Notes under the pieces: model-generated | Told to the model about the DNA's origin: nothing | Database searches by the model: none | What the model saw: only the letters and a program-made list of their open reading frames with translations | Made by a program: the position numbers and the translations under genes | Origin: CAYZUC01 sp964481705 | GTDB taxonomy: Bacteria; Bacillota; Clostridia; Lachnospirales; Lachnospiraceae | Reading direction: 5' to 3' | Assembly (NCBI GenBank): GCA_964481705.1 | Contig: CAYZUC010000001.1 | Location: 10,583-74,582, forward strand | Length of the DNA: 64,000 nt | Shown here: positions 1 to 9,714 of the stretch, one piece after another | How the letters are laid out: each line of letters opens with the position of its first letter | How positions within the stretch are numbered: position 1 is the stretch's first letter

Positions 1-282
1 CGAATTGATAGGCGTTGGTACTGCAACAATAATGAATTTTGCTTCTTTTAGCTTCTTTTCCTCATATGTAAAATCAACTGTAGTCTGACGAATTGCTTCT
101 GCTCCTACTTCATTGGTAGGATCTTCCCCATTTCGATAAGCCTCGATTTTTCTTTGATTCAGATCAAATCCAATCACGTCTACCTTCTTGGCAAACGCTA
201 CCGCTATTGGCATTCCAACATAGCCCAGACCAACCAGCGCGAGCTTTTCCTTCTTTGCAACAAGTTCTTCATACAATCCCAT
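1..282 (-). CDS. Nucleotide-sugar 6-dehydrogenase, N-terminal part (cut by window edge)
   Basis: 94 N-terminal residues are visible; the rest lies beyond the left edge. The Rossmann motif GLGYVGMPIAVAFA near residues 18-31 and the DLNQRKIEAY segment are typical of the UDP-glucose/UDP-GlcNAc/GDP-mannose dehydrogenase family (Ugd, WbpA, TviB, CapL), which oxidise C6 of a nucleotide sugar to a uronic acid with NAD+. The short leader before the glycine motif resembles the WbpA/TviB branch more than Ugd, so a UDP-HexNAcA product is likely but unproven. The ATG is preceded by GGAGGAT. It is the last visible gene of the leftward polysaccharide array. Confidence 0.88.
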   Translation of the reverse strand, partial: MGLYEELVAKKEKLALVGLGYVGMPIAVAFAKKVDVIGFDLNQRKIEAYRNGEDPTNEVGAEAIRQTTVDFTYEEKKLKEAKFIIVAVPTPINS

Positions 283-302
283 TTTTTCATCCTCCACATT
301 AG

Positions 303-1421
303 CTAAATCTTACGATATATCTTTAAATGATCCTCCAGACACTTCTGTCCGGAAAACTCATGCAGATATCTTTGATAAAAATACTCCTGGTCCTTTTTAC
401 AATGCTCTCTATCCTCAAACAGTCTGCGAATATATGCGACACCCTTTTCCAGAGTATCCTCCGTATACAGATTCTCTTCTTTTCCAATTACCTCCGGAAG
501 TCCACCTACTGCTGTGGAAACAACGGCGCACTTGCGGCTCATAGCCTCGACTGCTGCCTTACCAAAGGATTCAAATCGACTTGTCATCACAAAAACATCG
601 ATTCCATAATAAAAATCAGCCATCTCTGCCTGTGTTAAGTCCTGATGGCTCTCCACATTTTCCTGTCCCAGTATATCACATAAACCGTGCAAAATGTTAC
701 CAACTTGTTCATCGTCTCCCGGCTCAAATACCGACAAAACAACGGAAACTCGAAAATCAATACCGGTGTCCTTCAATTCCTTACATAGACGCAGCATCAG
801 AGGCCAGTTCTTTTCTTCACAAATACGCCCCGCAAATCCTAACACAAAGCCTTCGTGTACTCTCTTCGTTTCATCAAAATCACAAAAACACTCATTAATT
901 GTATTCGCAACCACCTTTACGGGACAAACAGACTGGTTCTCCTGCCATAGCTCCTGATTCTTCTTTGTCGTACACAAAATCAAATCGGTATGCTTCAATG
1001 CATGCTTCATAAGAAGCATGGAGCGTTTACGATATCCATAATACATCCCTCTATCCGTGAAGATCACACCACTTTTTCTTCCAACACCCAAACCACGTAA
1101 AAGTCCAAAGGTGATCAGGGATTCCGGCATCTGAATATGAATCAGATCCGGCTTTTCTCTGGAAATGATTTTTCGAAACCACAAGATACGAACCCACAGA
1201 TTCTCAAGACGTTTCTCTCCCATTGGATAGGTAAGAACCGTAAAAGAATAATCCGATGGCTTTTTATTTAACAGATGGGGGCATACAACGATGGGGGTGA
1301 ATTCCGAAGTAAGAAGTCCATCACAGATGCTCTCCGTTGACATCTGCGCACCTCCCGGCAAGTCCAAAGGATATTCAAGAAGATACATCACTTTCTTTTT
1401 CTGATTTGTTTCCTGATTCAT
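303..1421 (-). CDS. Glycosyltransferase family 4 (GT-B)
   Basis: 372 aa. It begins with a KKVMYLLEYPLDLPGGAQMS-like N-terminal GT4 domain, and has the C-terminal donor-site pattern MTSRFESFGKAAVEAMSRK followed by STAVGGLPEVI, where the second Glu of the E-x7-E motif sits. It should transfer a sugar from a nucleotide donor to a lipid-linked oligosaccharide on the cytoplasmic face; donor and acceptor are unknown. The ATG at 1421 is preferred over the one at 1439 because GGAAGG lies 10 nt before it, whereas 1439 has no ribosome site and overlaps the stop of the previous gene. Confidence 0.87.
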   Translation of the reverse strand: MNQETNQKKKVMYLLEYPLDLPGGAQMSTESICDGLLTSEFTPIVVCPHLLNKKPSDYSFTVLTYPMGEKRLENLWVRILWFRKIISREKPDLIHIQMPESLITFGLLRGLGVGRKSGVIFTDRGMYYGYRKRSMLLMKHALKHTDLILCTTKKNQELWQENQSVCPVKVVANTINECFCDFDETKRVHEGFVLGFAGRICEEKNWPLMLRLCKELKDTGIDFRVSVVLSVFEPGDDEQVGNILHGLCDILGQENVESHQDLTQAEMADFYYGIDVFVMTSRFESFGKAAVEAMSRKCAVVSTAVGGLPEVIGKEENLYTEDTLEKGVAYIRRLFEDREHCKKDQEYFYQRYLHEFSGQKCLEDHLKIYRKI

Positions 1422-1438
1422 TCCCGACTTTCCTTCCA

Positions 1439-2608
1439 TTACTCATGAAACCAGTTGTTTTTTCTTATTTCCGCAGGACTTAAGGGGCCATCCTCATATA
1501 CTCGTTGTTCTCCGTTTATTAGGCTCTCAGACAATTCCAGTAATCTTGTTGCTGCTATCTGAGGGTTCCACATATCATGCATCTGTGCAAAAGCATTTCG
1601 TCCCAGCTTCTCTGTCTGCTCTTTTGATTTGAGTAACCATTCCAGTTTATCTGCCAGACTATTCCTGCTGCCACTTTTAAAAATATAACCATTTACACCA
1701 GGTTTCACCAACCAGGGAGTAGAGCCACAGGCATGGCTTGCCACGACTGCACAGCCGGCACTTAATGCCTCATATATAACAGCACCCCAGCCCTCTAAAA
1801 AATTACTGGTCATGACAAATATATTCGCCTTCTCCATCTCTGTACGAACTGCTTCCGGAGATAGGAAGCCAAGAAACTCTACTTGCTTTGTCAAATTGAG
1901 CTTATTTACCAATTCCTTTAAATGCGCCTCTTCTTCGCCATTTCCGACCATTCGAAGCTTAAAATCAATCTCCCTTTCGGAAAGCTGATGCAATGCATGG
2001 AGCAGTAAGTCCGCTCTTTTTAGCTTCAGGAAACGTCCAGCCCACAAAACAACCGGTGGATGGTTTCTCCCTTTTTCCTGCATACAGGCTTCTATATCCA
2101 ATTCCGGGATAAAAGGAAAATAACCAAATTTATAACATTTGCCTGGATAAGAGCGCAATATCCGATAGTCTGCCGCCGCATAGGCACTCGCACCCAGTAC
2201 ATAGATATTTTTTCTTCGATTCCGATAATGTATGTGGTAAAATTTCCTGGCAAGTCGAGGAATCAACATTTTGAACCATCCCTCTTTAAGCGGTCGCTCT
2301 GTATAGCGAAAAGTCAGAAGATTTTTTTGCATCCTCTCCTCAATAAAACACTCTGGTGCACTTCCGATCATAACAGCATCACTTTCGACCCCAAGCCGCA
2401 TGGCTTCCTGTTTCTTTTCCTCTGACAAATGCGACTTTAGGACATAAGAGGGTATCTCTTCCCTGCCCCAGCCCATCTTGGAACGAAATTCTTCCATGGG
2501 CTCTGTTTCAACAAAGGTAAAACCTGAACCAAGCTTATCATATAACGCATCACACAGCGCCTTTTGATGATGATTAAAATAATTTGAAAAGAAAGTAAAA
2601 GTCATCAT
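1439..2608 (-). CDS. Glycosyltransferase family 4
   Basis: 389 aa GT-B enzyme. The C-terminal half shows VVLWAGRFLKLKRADLLLHAL, the usual start of the GT4 donor domain, then GFLSPEAV, VMTSNFLEGWGAVIYEALSAG and a GSTPWLVKPGVNGYIF segment. The E-x7-E arrangement (EGWGAVIYE) is intact. The N-terminal half is less conserved, as expected for acceptor binding. It lies between two other GT4 genes and probably adds one residue of the repeat unit. Substrate not determinable. Two adjacent ATGs (2608, 2605) are possible starts. Confidence 0.86.
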   Translation of the reverse strand: MMTFTFFSNYFNHHQKALCDALYDKLGSGFTFVETEPMEEFRSKMGWGREEIPSYVLKSHLSEEKKQEAMRLGVESDAVMIGSAPECFIEERMQKNLLTFRYTERPLKEGWFKMLIPRLARKFYHIHYRNRRKNIYVLGASAYAAADYRILRSYPGKCYKFGYFPFIPELDIEACMQEKGRNHPPVVLWAGRFLKLKRADLLLHALHQLSEREIDFKLRMVGNGEEEAHLKELVNKLNLTKQVEFLGFLSPEAVRTEMEKANIFVMTSNFLEGWGAVIYEALSAGCAVVASHACGSTPWLVKPGVNGYIFKSGSRNSLADKLEWLLKSKEQTEKLGRNAFAQMHDMWNPQIAATRLLELSESLINGEQRVYEDGPLSPAEIRKNNWFHE

Positions 2609-2630
2609 AATCCCCGTTCCCTCACATCTA

Positions 2631-3833
2631 TCACAATAAGCGCATCATTTCCGACTCCAGTCTGGCAATCAGCCTGTCGCGGTCGAATTCCCTCTCGGAG
2701 AATGCACGTGCGTTGTGACGATATCTCTCCATCTGTTCCAACGCGGTACGTGACATAGCTTTTGCTGTCTCAGCAAGTGCTTTTGCTGTCATTTCTGGAG
2801 CACAAAGACCCAGTTCTTCCTGTTCCACCAGATTCTTTACTTCACCCTTCACGCATGCAAGCACAGCACAACCGCAGGATAAATAGGTCTGAAATTTTGC
2901 CGGTATTGTCTTTTCAAAAATGGGACTCTCGTTCATAATCATCAAAGCGGCATCCGCACCATTCAAAATAGCAGGAATCTCTTTCTCCGGCTTGCTTCCG
3001 TGAAAGAAAACACGATCCTCAACGTGAAGCTCCAGTGCCTGCTCTTTAATCTTTGATAACGCTCTTCCATTCCCAACCAGATGCCAACAGATTTTTTCAT
3101 CGCGTAATAAGGCGCTCGCCTCTACTACCTTGGTTAATCCCTGTCCTTCACCAATGTTACCAGTAAATACAATGTGGAAATATCCGCTCGGATACATATC
3201 AGAGTTCGTCTCAGATGACTTTTTCACAACCGAATACTGTGGCCAAAAGCCCACCTTGGAGGGATCCTTTAGATGCTTCCTCGAAGAAATACTATCGACA
3301 AAGCTGTGGGAGGTGCCCAGGATAAGATTGCAGGAATTATAGATTCTATCCACGAGATGATCCAATGCCCGAATAATCAGCTTATTTCGCACGCCCGTAA
3401 GCGCAAGGACATTCTCCGGCCAGAGGTCCTGAACATGCAAAATAACCGGCGCTCCGATCCTTTTTTTCATGGTCAGTGCCGGTAATGCCTGCGTAATAGG
3501 AGAAGTTCCAAACGCATATATGATATCAAATTCATGTTTCTTCATGACTCTCGCCTTATAACATCCAAACAGCACAAAGCTTAAGTAATTAATACTGAGT
3601 CTTAAAGCGCCATTATATCTCGGAAAAATCGGTACCCGGTGTATCTCCATATCATTCCATATCTCATAGCGATGACGAAACATGCTATATCCATCATAAA
3701 ATCGTCCTTGCGGATAATTCGGAATTCCGGTGAGAATTGTGACATCGTGTCCCCGTTCCTTCAGCTGAATGGCAAGATCGTTGATTCTAAAGTTCTCTGG
3801 GTAGAAATACTGGCTTACAAGTAAAATTCTCAT
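2631..3833 (-). CDS. WbuB-like glycosyltransferase family 4
   Basis: 400 aa. The N-terminus MRILLVSQYFYPENFRIND followed by LKERGHDVTILTGIPNYPQG is the signature of the WbuB-type GT4 subfamily; several WbuB members are annotated as L-FucNAc transferases. The downstream donor domain includes HIVFTGNIGEGQGL, LVGNGRA, FHGSKPEKEIP and an EKTIPAKFQTYLSCG motif. Because the window encodes the UDP-L-FucNAc enzymes (16977-20280), this protein is one of two good candidates to use that donor. TAATG overlap with the upstream initiating transferase and a GGAGG site indicate translational coupling. Confidence 0.85.
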   Translation of the reverse strand: MRILLVSQYFYPENFRINDLAIQLKERGHDVTILTGIPNYPQGRFYDGYSMFRHRYEIWNDMEIHRVPIFPRYNGALRLSINYLSFVLFGCYKARVMKKHEFDIIYAFGTSPITQALPALTMKKRIGAPVILHVQDLWPENVLALTGVRNKLIIRALDHLVDRIYNSCNLILGTSHSFVDSISSRKHLKDPSKVGFWPQYSVVKKSSETNSDMYPSGYFHIVFTGNIGEGQGLTKVVEASALLRDEKICWHLVGNGRALSKIKEQALELHVEDRVFFHGSKPEKEIPAILNGADAALMIMNESPIFEKTIPAKFQTYLSCGCAVLACVKGEVKNLVEQEELGLCAPEMTAKALAETAKAMSRTALEQMERYRHNARAFSEREFDRDRLIARLESEMMRLL

Positions 3834-5167
3834 TAAAATGCCTCCGTGCTGTCATCCGCCTGAAAGATTACGGTTACTGTCTGAAACAGCAGCTGTATAT
3901 CCTTCAGAATACTGAAATTCTCGATGTACATAAGATCCAGCATCAATTTGTCACGGGAAGATGTGTTGTACTTACCTATAATCTGAGCATAACCGGTCAG
4001 TCCGGCTTTCATACGAAGTCGATACTTGAATTCCGGCATTTCTTTCGTATACTCGTCCACATTTTCCAACATCTCGGGTCTTGGTCCCACCAGACTCATC
4101 TCACCTTTGATGATATTCAGAAATTGTGGAAGCTCATCAATACGATATTTTCGAAGCACCTTACCAATGGGAGTAATTCGGTCATCATCCTTCGTCACAG
4201 AACGATTCTCTACATTCTCCTTCATGGTACGAAACTTGTATATCAAAAATACTTTTCCATGAATGGTGGCTCGTTGTTGCTTAAAAAACACTTTTCCGCC
4301 GTCATACTTCTTTATCAAAATCGCACTTACGAGTAAGATTGGACTCGTAAGAATCAAAGCAAGCGCCGAAAAAATGATATCCATCAGACGCTTCATAATT
4401 CTCTGTTCGAAAGTCATGCCTTTGAACTCCGAAGCCAAAAAGCTCATATCCTCCAGCATGATTTGTTTGGAATTCTGTTCGAGGATATCTGCCACTTCCG
4501 GATTAAAATATACATTAATCAAATGCTTATAACAGTAATTAACGATTGCCGTGCGTTCCTCGACCGGTACATCGTAGAGAAATACTGTCTCGTTGGCTCG
4601 TATTTGTTCCTTGAGATTCTCGTCTCCATAGTGGATTACCTTTTCCATACGATATCGCTTATGAAACTTTCCAATGACACGCTGTACCTTCTGGGTTTCT
4701 TCTTCGTGTTTGGTAATTAAAAGGCATTTCTCCGGATCCTGTACCCAGAAATAAAACTTATTTCCGCTATAGGTCATAAAAGAGATAATGAGAATCTGAA
4801 TCAGGATAATCAATACCAAAAATCCAAAATACTCCAGCTTAAATTCTTTGTTATTATCATCATTCGTGTTCATGAAGGACAACTGCAAATAAGAGGCCAG
4901 ATCCGTCAAAACGATTGCCAAAGTCAGCGACAAAATAATGGGTTTGCTTTTTCTGACACCTACGTCATATTTTCCATAAATAACCGTAAGCAGAAAGCCT
5001 ACAATCAGGAACGTAAACGTTGTAACTACAGATGTTCTTGACAGAACAAGTAACTGTTTGTTATCGATTCCAAGTAATGCAAAAAAAACTGCGTAGCTAC
5101 CCAGATATATGATGATTTCAAATAAAAATATAATGCTCTTTTGAAATTTCTTGCATAGCGTTTTCAT
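3833..5167 (-). CDS. Initiating polyprenyl-phosphate sugar-1-phosphate transferase (WcaJ/WbaP-like)
   Basis: 444 aa. Four or five N-terminal membrane segments (about residues 10-140) are followed by a soluble stretch and a C-terminal bacterial sugar transferase domain from about residue 255. Hallmarks are the re-entrant helix segment RLMDIIFSALALILTSPILL, FFKQQRATIHGK, YKFRTM, IDELPQFLNIIKGEMSLVGPRPEM and the GLTGYAQI loop. It should load the first sugar phosphate onto undecaprenyl phosphate to begin the repeat unit. It is a paralogue of the protein at 32974-34323, so the region holds two large and one small initiating enzymes. Start ATG has a GGGG ribosome site. Confidence 0.92.
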   Translation of the reverse strand: MKTLCKKFQKSIIFLFEIIIYLGSYAVFFALLGIDNKQLLVLSRTSVVTTFTFLIVGFLLTVIYGKYDVGVRKSKPIILSLTLAIVLTDLASYLQLSFMNTNDDNNKEFKLEYFGFLVLIILIQILIISFMTYSGNKFYFWVQDPEKCLLITKHEEETQKVQRVIGKFHKRYRMEKVIHYGDENLKEQIRANETVFLYDVPVEERTAIVNYCYKHLINVYFNPEVADILEQNSKQIMLEDMSFLASEFKGMTFEQRIMKRLMDIIFSALALILTSPILLVSAILIKKYDGGKVFFKQQRATIHGKVFLIYKFRTMKENVENRSVTKDDDRITPIGKVLRKYRIDELPQFLNIIKGEMSLVGPRPEMLENVDEYTKEMPEFKYRLRMKAGLTGYAQIIGKYNTSSRDKLMLDLMYIENFSILKDIQLLFQTVTVIFQADDSTEAF

Positions 5168-5219
5168 AAAATCCCCATTCTCGCGCTACCATCAGCGCCT
5201 GTCAAGTTAGTAACCAATT

Positions 5220-6443
5220 TCAATCCGTAGCTTCCCAACGGTAAATCTTTCGATAATACTCTTCTCTTCGGAAATTGGCATCATACTTCTTTGCCTGTTG
5301 CAGACAAGCCTGTTTCATGCTCTCTCCGGTACGAATCTTATCCAGTGCTGCCATCACGCCAACCAGATTACAGCGCTCCACTACATAGCCGCACTCTCTG
5401 GTAATACTCTCCGGACTGCCGCCTGCTTTATATGTGATTACCGGCGTACCACAGGCAAGAGATTCCAGATTGGTCGTAGGAAAGTTCTCCTCCATGGATA
5501 GATTCGCATAAGCATCTGCCGTACTGTACCAGGCAATCATTTCATCCAAACTGTTTGTCTTGGGAAGCCCCAAAATTTGAGGAGGCAGAGCTGCAATTTC
5601 CTTGTCCTTCAGACCAATCATAACAACCTTATAATGATCCGACAAGCTTTTTCCCAGTGTCATAAATTCTTCAATGCCCTTTCGCTCTCTCCAGGGATTG
5701 GCAACACCTAAAACAATAAATTTTCCCTCCAGATGATACTTCTCACGATAATCACTCTCCACTGGATGAAAAACATTCAGGTCAAGACCAGTTGGTATTA
5801 CCTCCACAGGATACTTCTTCAAAAAGGACTGCTCCACTTTCATCTTAAGCCATCTGGATGGCGTTACAAGAACCATATTGGGAATATGGGTAAAAAGTCG
5901 TTTCTTATCCTCAAAATTCCTCGTGGATGCATCGCACAAAAGAGACTTGGGATATTCCTTCAGCTGCTCGCAGTGGGAACAACTATGTTGCCATTTATTG
6001 CAGCCAATATACTCAAAATGTGTACAGTGTCCAGTGAAGCTCCAGCAATCGTGAAGTGTCCACACAACGCGTGCACGCGATTGTTTCAAATACTGAAATA
6101 ACGTAGGTATATGAAGATAATACCCATGAATATTATGCAGATGAATGATATCAGGATCAAATTCCTTTATCTGCTCTACCAGTGCATGAGTTGCTTTTTT
6201 TGAATAAAAACCATGGCGGTCTGTCATCCGACTAATACCTCCATGAATATTGACATCAAAATCGGTTCCAATACGATAAGCAGTATATCCGGGCGGTGCG
6301 TCTTCTCGTCCATACGCAATCATACAAGTGTATCCCTTGTCCGTCAGCATATCGTATAGTCCGGTCATAATCCTTCCGGTACTGCCGGTTCCACATACAG
6401 AATTGATCAGTAGAACCTTTTTCCTTTCTGTCATATTGATCAT
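5220..6443 (-). CDS. Glycosyltransferase family 4
   Basis: 407 aa GT-B enzyme of the type with a cysteine-rich insertion after VVWTLHDCWSFTGHC (further Cys in GCNKWQHSCSHC). This insertion is seen in many polysaccharide-locus GT4 proteins and may bind a metal or stabilise the acceptor domain. The donor domain begins near FIVLGVANPWRERKGIEEF and contains NLSMEENFPTTNLESLACGTPVITYKAGGSPE. The start at 6443 is supported by GGAGG 10 nt upstream; an ATG three codons later is weaker. Sugar specificity unknown. Confidence 0.87.
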   Translation of the reverse strand: MINMTERKKVLLINSVCGTGSTGRIMTGLYDMLTDKGYTCMIAYGREDAPPGYTAYRIGTDFDVNIHGGISRMTDRHGFYSKKATHALVEQIKEFDPDIIHLHNIHGYYLHIPTLFQYLKQSRARVVWTLHDCWSFTGHCTHFEYIGCNKWQHSCSHCEQLKEYPKSLLCDASTRNFEDKKRLFTHIPNMVLVTPSRWLKMKVEQSFLKKYPVEVIPTGLDLNVFHPVESDYREKYHLEGKFIVLGVANPWRERKGIEEFMTLGKSLSDHYKVVMIGLKDKEIAALPPQILGLPKTNSLDEMIAWYSTADAYANLSMEENFPTTNLESLACGTPVITYKAGGSPESITRECGYVVERCNLVGVMAALDKIRTGESMKQACLQQAKKYDANFRREEYYRKIYRWEATD

Positions 6444-6471
6444 AGACTATGTGCCTCCATTCTATTGAATT

Positions 6472-8103
6472 TTACTTCAGGATCAGATCGATCACTCTCT
6501 GTTGTCCCTTTTCAAATTCCTTCGTCAGCTGGAGCTTCCGCATTTCCTTTCGGACATTGGGGGTCTCCATCAGCCACTGGATGGTCTTAATAATTGTTAT
6601 CGCATCTGTCCTGCTGCCGAGTCCTAGATTGATAAATCCATTCTGAATACCGGCAAATACATGCTCTGCTTCTCTTTCATTCTGTGCCAATACGACTGCC
6701 GGTACACCCATGCTGGCCAATTCATAAATCGTCCTTCCCTGAGAAGTAACAGCGAGATCCGCCTTACACATGTAGGAGCTGACACGCTTCACATCATGGT
6801 GGACAAAAATATTTTTGGATTCATCGGTCACAATTTCATCCTTATTTTCATAAGCAAATCCAGTAATAATATGAAACTCTACCTCTTTATTCTTCTCATG
6901 GAGAAGCTTGCAAATGTCATATAGACGACCGGTAAGATTTGCAGGATCTGCGCCTCCGAAAATAATCATAATATTCTTGACTTCATCCGAAAACGCCTTC
7001 GGAGCCTCCTCCAAAAATTCATCTCGGATACAGAAATATTTAAATCCTTCATAAACATTGCTCAGCTTTGTACGATTTTCTTCATAGAGTGCATTAATAA
7101 CCACATCAGCAAGTCTTGCACCGGGTCCTACATCTTCAAAATTCACGATTCGAGTAGCATATTTCCTTTCTAGCTGCATATACTCTTCTGTTGTATTCAA
7201 GATATCATTAACTATCACATCTGGTTGATACTCTGCTAAAATCTTCTCATAATCATCATCGCTCGCAACTACGCGCATAGGAAAAAAAGACTCCGTCAGT
7301 TTTTGAATACCCATATCACTCTTATCATCTGTAACAAATAAAAGATCATGTCCAATCAGTTTATAAGCAATCGTGAGGCATCGATAAATATGCCCCATAC
7401 CAAGCTTTTGCTGACCGACCGCACGAAAAAGAATTCTCTTTCTTCCTAAAATATTCTCGCATATAATCCAGTCTTCTGCAGAATCAATATCTACCGCTTC
7501 ATCCACGGATGTTTCAAAAACACTTACTTTTTCCCCGATTCTTCCTGTCTCGGACACGCAGCTCCTTTTGGTGATAAGAAACCCTCCTGTCTCCAAGTAG
7601 TTCTTAGGAAGTTCCTGACTATTCAAACGTTTCTCATAGTTCTTTACTATAACACCCTCTTTCTCCGTCCAAGACAAATGTGGTTTGTTCACTACGCTTA
7701 TTACAGTGTCAAAGGTGTGTTTGATAAAGTATTCTACAGCTTCAATTATCGTATCTGCCTTCAGGGTTGGTGAAGTTGCCTGCATGGTAATAACAATATC
7801 ATATTTGTACTGCTTACGTTCCTCCATTTTTACTACTGCATCATAGATAACCGGATCCAAGGTAACCTTATCAGTAGCAAGCACTGCATCACGCCAAATC
7901 ACATCAACCTGTTGTTTCATGACAATATTGCCCAATTCTTCATCATCTGTACTAACTACAATATCTGTTTCATACACTTCACTTAAGTGGATAGCATTTG
8001 TTACTGAATATAAGATTAGTGGTTTGCCACACATCATACGTACATTTTTCCTAGGTATTCTCTTGGAACCACCTCTTGCAGGGATAACTACCAATATCTT
8101 CAT
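6472..8103 (-). CDS. Fused CMP-nonulosonate cytidylyltransferase (NeuA-like) and UDP-sugar hydrolase (SpsG/PseG-like)
   Basis: 543 aa with two enzymes in one chain. Residues about 1-220 are a CMP-sialic-acid-synthetase-type domain: VIPARGGSKRIPRKN at the start, then STDDEEL, TMQATSPT and the acidic DEAVDIDSAEDW near the end. From about residue 223, RILFRAVGQQKLGMGHIYRC opens an SpsG/PseG-type domain, which has a GT-B-like fold, contains GGADPANLTGRLYDI and SQGRTIYELASMGVPAVV, and in pseudaminic acid synthesis removes UDP from the sugar nucleotide. The fusion joins an early and the last activation step of a nonulosonic acid pathway, consistent with the NeuB-family gene at 9715-10791. The acid made (Neu5Ac, Leg, Pse or other) cannot be told from sequence alone. 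Confidence 0.9.
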   Translation of the reverse strand: MKILVVIPARGGSKRIPRKNVRMMCGKPLILYSVTNAIHLSEVYETDIVVSTDDEELGNIVMKQQVDVIWRDAVLATDKVTLDPVIYDAVVKMEERKQYKYDIVITMQATSPTLKADTIIEAVEYFIKHTFDTVISVVNKPHLSWTEKEGVIVKNYEKRLNSQELPKNYLETGGFLITKRSCVSETGRIGEKVSVFETSVDEAVDIDSAEDWIICENILGRKRILFRAVGQQKLGMGHIYRCLTIAYKLIGHDLLFVTDDKSDMGIQKLTESFFPMRVVASDDDYEKILAEYQPDVIVNDILNTTEEYMQLERKYATRIVNFEDVGPGARLADVVINALYEENRTKLSNVYEGFKYFCIRDEFLEEAPKAFSDEVKNIMIIFGGADPANLTGRLYDICKLLHEKNKEVEFHIITGFAYENKDEIVTDESKNIFVHHDVKRVSSYMCKADLAVTSQGRTIYELASMGVPAVVLAQNEREAEHVFAGIQNGFINLGLGSRTDAITIIKTIQWLMETPNVRKEMRKLQLTKEFEKGQQRVIDLILK

Positions 8104-8154
8104 ATTATTCTCCGTTCTTACTCTTTTTGCTTTATCAACTCTATGTAATATAGA

Positions 8155-9573
8155 TTACTCTTTCGTTTTCCTGGATTTCAAAAACTCAATCACGTCTATT
8201 ATATCATTTCTTTTCACAAATGCCAAAAATCCACACAAAATAATTGCCGCACCATAACGAATCACCCAATAGGGGTACAGATATAGGAATCCGATTCCCA
8301 CCGCTCCTGTTAGAATTAGCATAACAAAGTAGGTAAAGTCATGATAAATCTGCTCTTTTAACAGGAATCTCGTAGCCACATAATGCAGAATCATCAAAAT
8401 AAAGTATCCTGCAAGCGTTGTATAAGCAGCTGCCAGATAACCAAACCGAGGAATAAAGTACGCATTTAAGCCAACATTGATAAGTGCTGCTGCAATGGAA
8501 TTCACGGCTATCAATACTGTCTTTTTATAGAATAATTCAACATTTACATAGTTTGTATAGAAATACTGGCACAACGTCGCTATTGCTACCGGCGGAATGA
8601 CCCATTTGGCATCCCAGAATTTTTCTCCACACAGAATCATAATGACTTCCGGTCCCACAACAATAAACCCAATGGTTAGAAAACATCCGAGTTCCATCAG
8701 AAGCATATTTTTTTTCCGTATAGTATCCTTCTTGTTCTCATATAATTGTTCATTAAACCATGGCAGCCATGCCTGTCCAATGGCATTTGTAATCACAGAA
8801 AGCAGAACCGCTATACTATAACCTGTCGTATAGATTCCCAATAGTTCTTTTGCGCAGAGCTTCTGTATCATAACGGAATCGATTTTATTGAGTATTACAA
8901 GTGCTAATCCATGCGGGATCATTGGGAGTCCAATCATCAGTGCATATTTCCAATACACCTTATTATAAATGGTCTTCCCTTTCACAAACAGATTCAGATA
9001 GCACCACAAACCAACCAGCATTCCCGGAAGCACCGTTCCCAATATTTTGGCAAAGGCTCTATCCTCCATCACGACCATCAATCCAATGGACATCAGCACC
9101 GTTGATATGCAGATAACTATCGATATCACAATATTCTCTTTATACTTATACTCAAAGCGATACTTATACTGCAAGTAATCCAGTGACGGATATATAATCA
9201 GATATACAAAAAGCAAAACAACCTCTGCTTTCTGATAACCAAGCATACCCGACAGTCGATCCAGGTTACATACTGCCCCAATCAAAACCAGCATTCCGAA
9301 TCCACTCGACAACGCCTGTATAGACGACATATACTCATCAAAGTTATCCGGAAAATCGAGCTTTGCTCTTCCCACACTATAAATCAAACACAGACACGTA
9401 ACCGTCGTAAAGATGCTTACCCAGCTATTAAAATTGTCGGCTAGTCCCTTTTGCGCCGGAGTCAGCATCCTCGTATAAATAGGAGACGTAATGATTCCGA
9501 TTCCACGAATCAGAATATTCGAAATAATATACCAGATTCCCGACTTCAGAACCTTATTATCCTTCACACTCAT
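8155..9573 (-). CDS. Wzx-type oligosaccharide flippase (MOP superfamily)
   Basis: 472 aa polytopic membrane protein with about 12-14 hydrophobic helices. It starts KSGIWYIISNILIRGIGIITSPIYTRMLTP, the classic RfbX/Wzx first-helix pattern. Expected role is to move the undecaprenyl-diphosphate-linked repeat unit from the inner to the outer leaflet. A strong AAGGAG site precedes the ATG. It is one of two flippases in the window (the other is at 27944-29356), so the two presumably serve different repeat units or different original loci. Confidence 0.9.
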   Translation of the reverse strand: MSVKDNKVLKSGIWYIISNILIRGIGIITSPIYTRMLTPAQKGLADNFNSWVSIFTTVTCLCLIYSVGRAKLDFPDNFDEYMSSIQALSSGFGMLVLIGAVCNLDRLSGMLGYQKAEVVLLFVYLIIYPSLDYLQYKYRFEYKYKENIVISIVICISTVLMSIGLMVVMEDRAFAKILGTVLPGMLVGLWCYLNLFVKGKTIYNKVYWKYALMIGLPMIPHGLALVILNKIDSVMIQKLCAKELLGIYTTGYSIAVLLSVITNAIGQAWLPWFNEQLYENKKDTIRKKNMLLMELGCFLTIGFIVVGPEVIMILCGEKFWDAKWVIPPVAIATLCQYFYTNYVNVELFYKKTVLIAVNSIAAALINVGLNAYFIPRFGYLAAAYTTLAGYFILMILHYVATRFLLKEQIYHDFTYFVMLILTGAVGIGFLYLYPYWVIRYGAAIILCGFLAFVKRNDIIDVIEFLKSRKTKE

Positions 9574-9603
9574 AACTTCTCCTTCCTAAACTTATTTTTA
9601 GCA

Positions 9604-9709
9604 AAATGGGACAAGGGGGACGGGGCTTTTGTTGCAAAATCCTTTTTGTAAACAAATTGATAATCACTATTCATTTTGCAACAAAAGCCCCGTCCCCCTT
9701 GTCCCATTT
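9604..9709. repeat. Perfect 37-bp inverted repeat (REP/MITE-like palindrome)
   Basis: Arms 9604-9640 and 9673-9709 are exact reverse complements over 37 bp, separated by a 32-nt AT-rich loop. Each arm carries a G-rich block (GGGACAAGGGGGACGGGGC) next to an AT-rich block. The element fills the gap between neuB and the flippase gene and ends 5 nt from the neuB stop. No T-tract follows, so it is not an ordinary terminator. G-rich GGGAC-type palindromes of this style resemble REP elements mobilised by RAYT (Y1_Tnp) transposases; no such transposase is in the window. In the mRNA it would form a very stable hairpin between two co-oriented genes. Confidence 0.9.
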
Positions 9710-9714
9710 ATGAT

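Noticed and set aside
9604..9709. The palindrome as a transcription terminator for neuB
   Set aside because: There is no T-tract on either side of the 37-bp stem, the loop is 32 nt, and the genes on both sides run in the same direction within one array.
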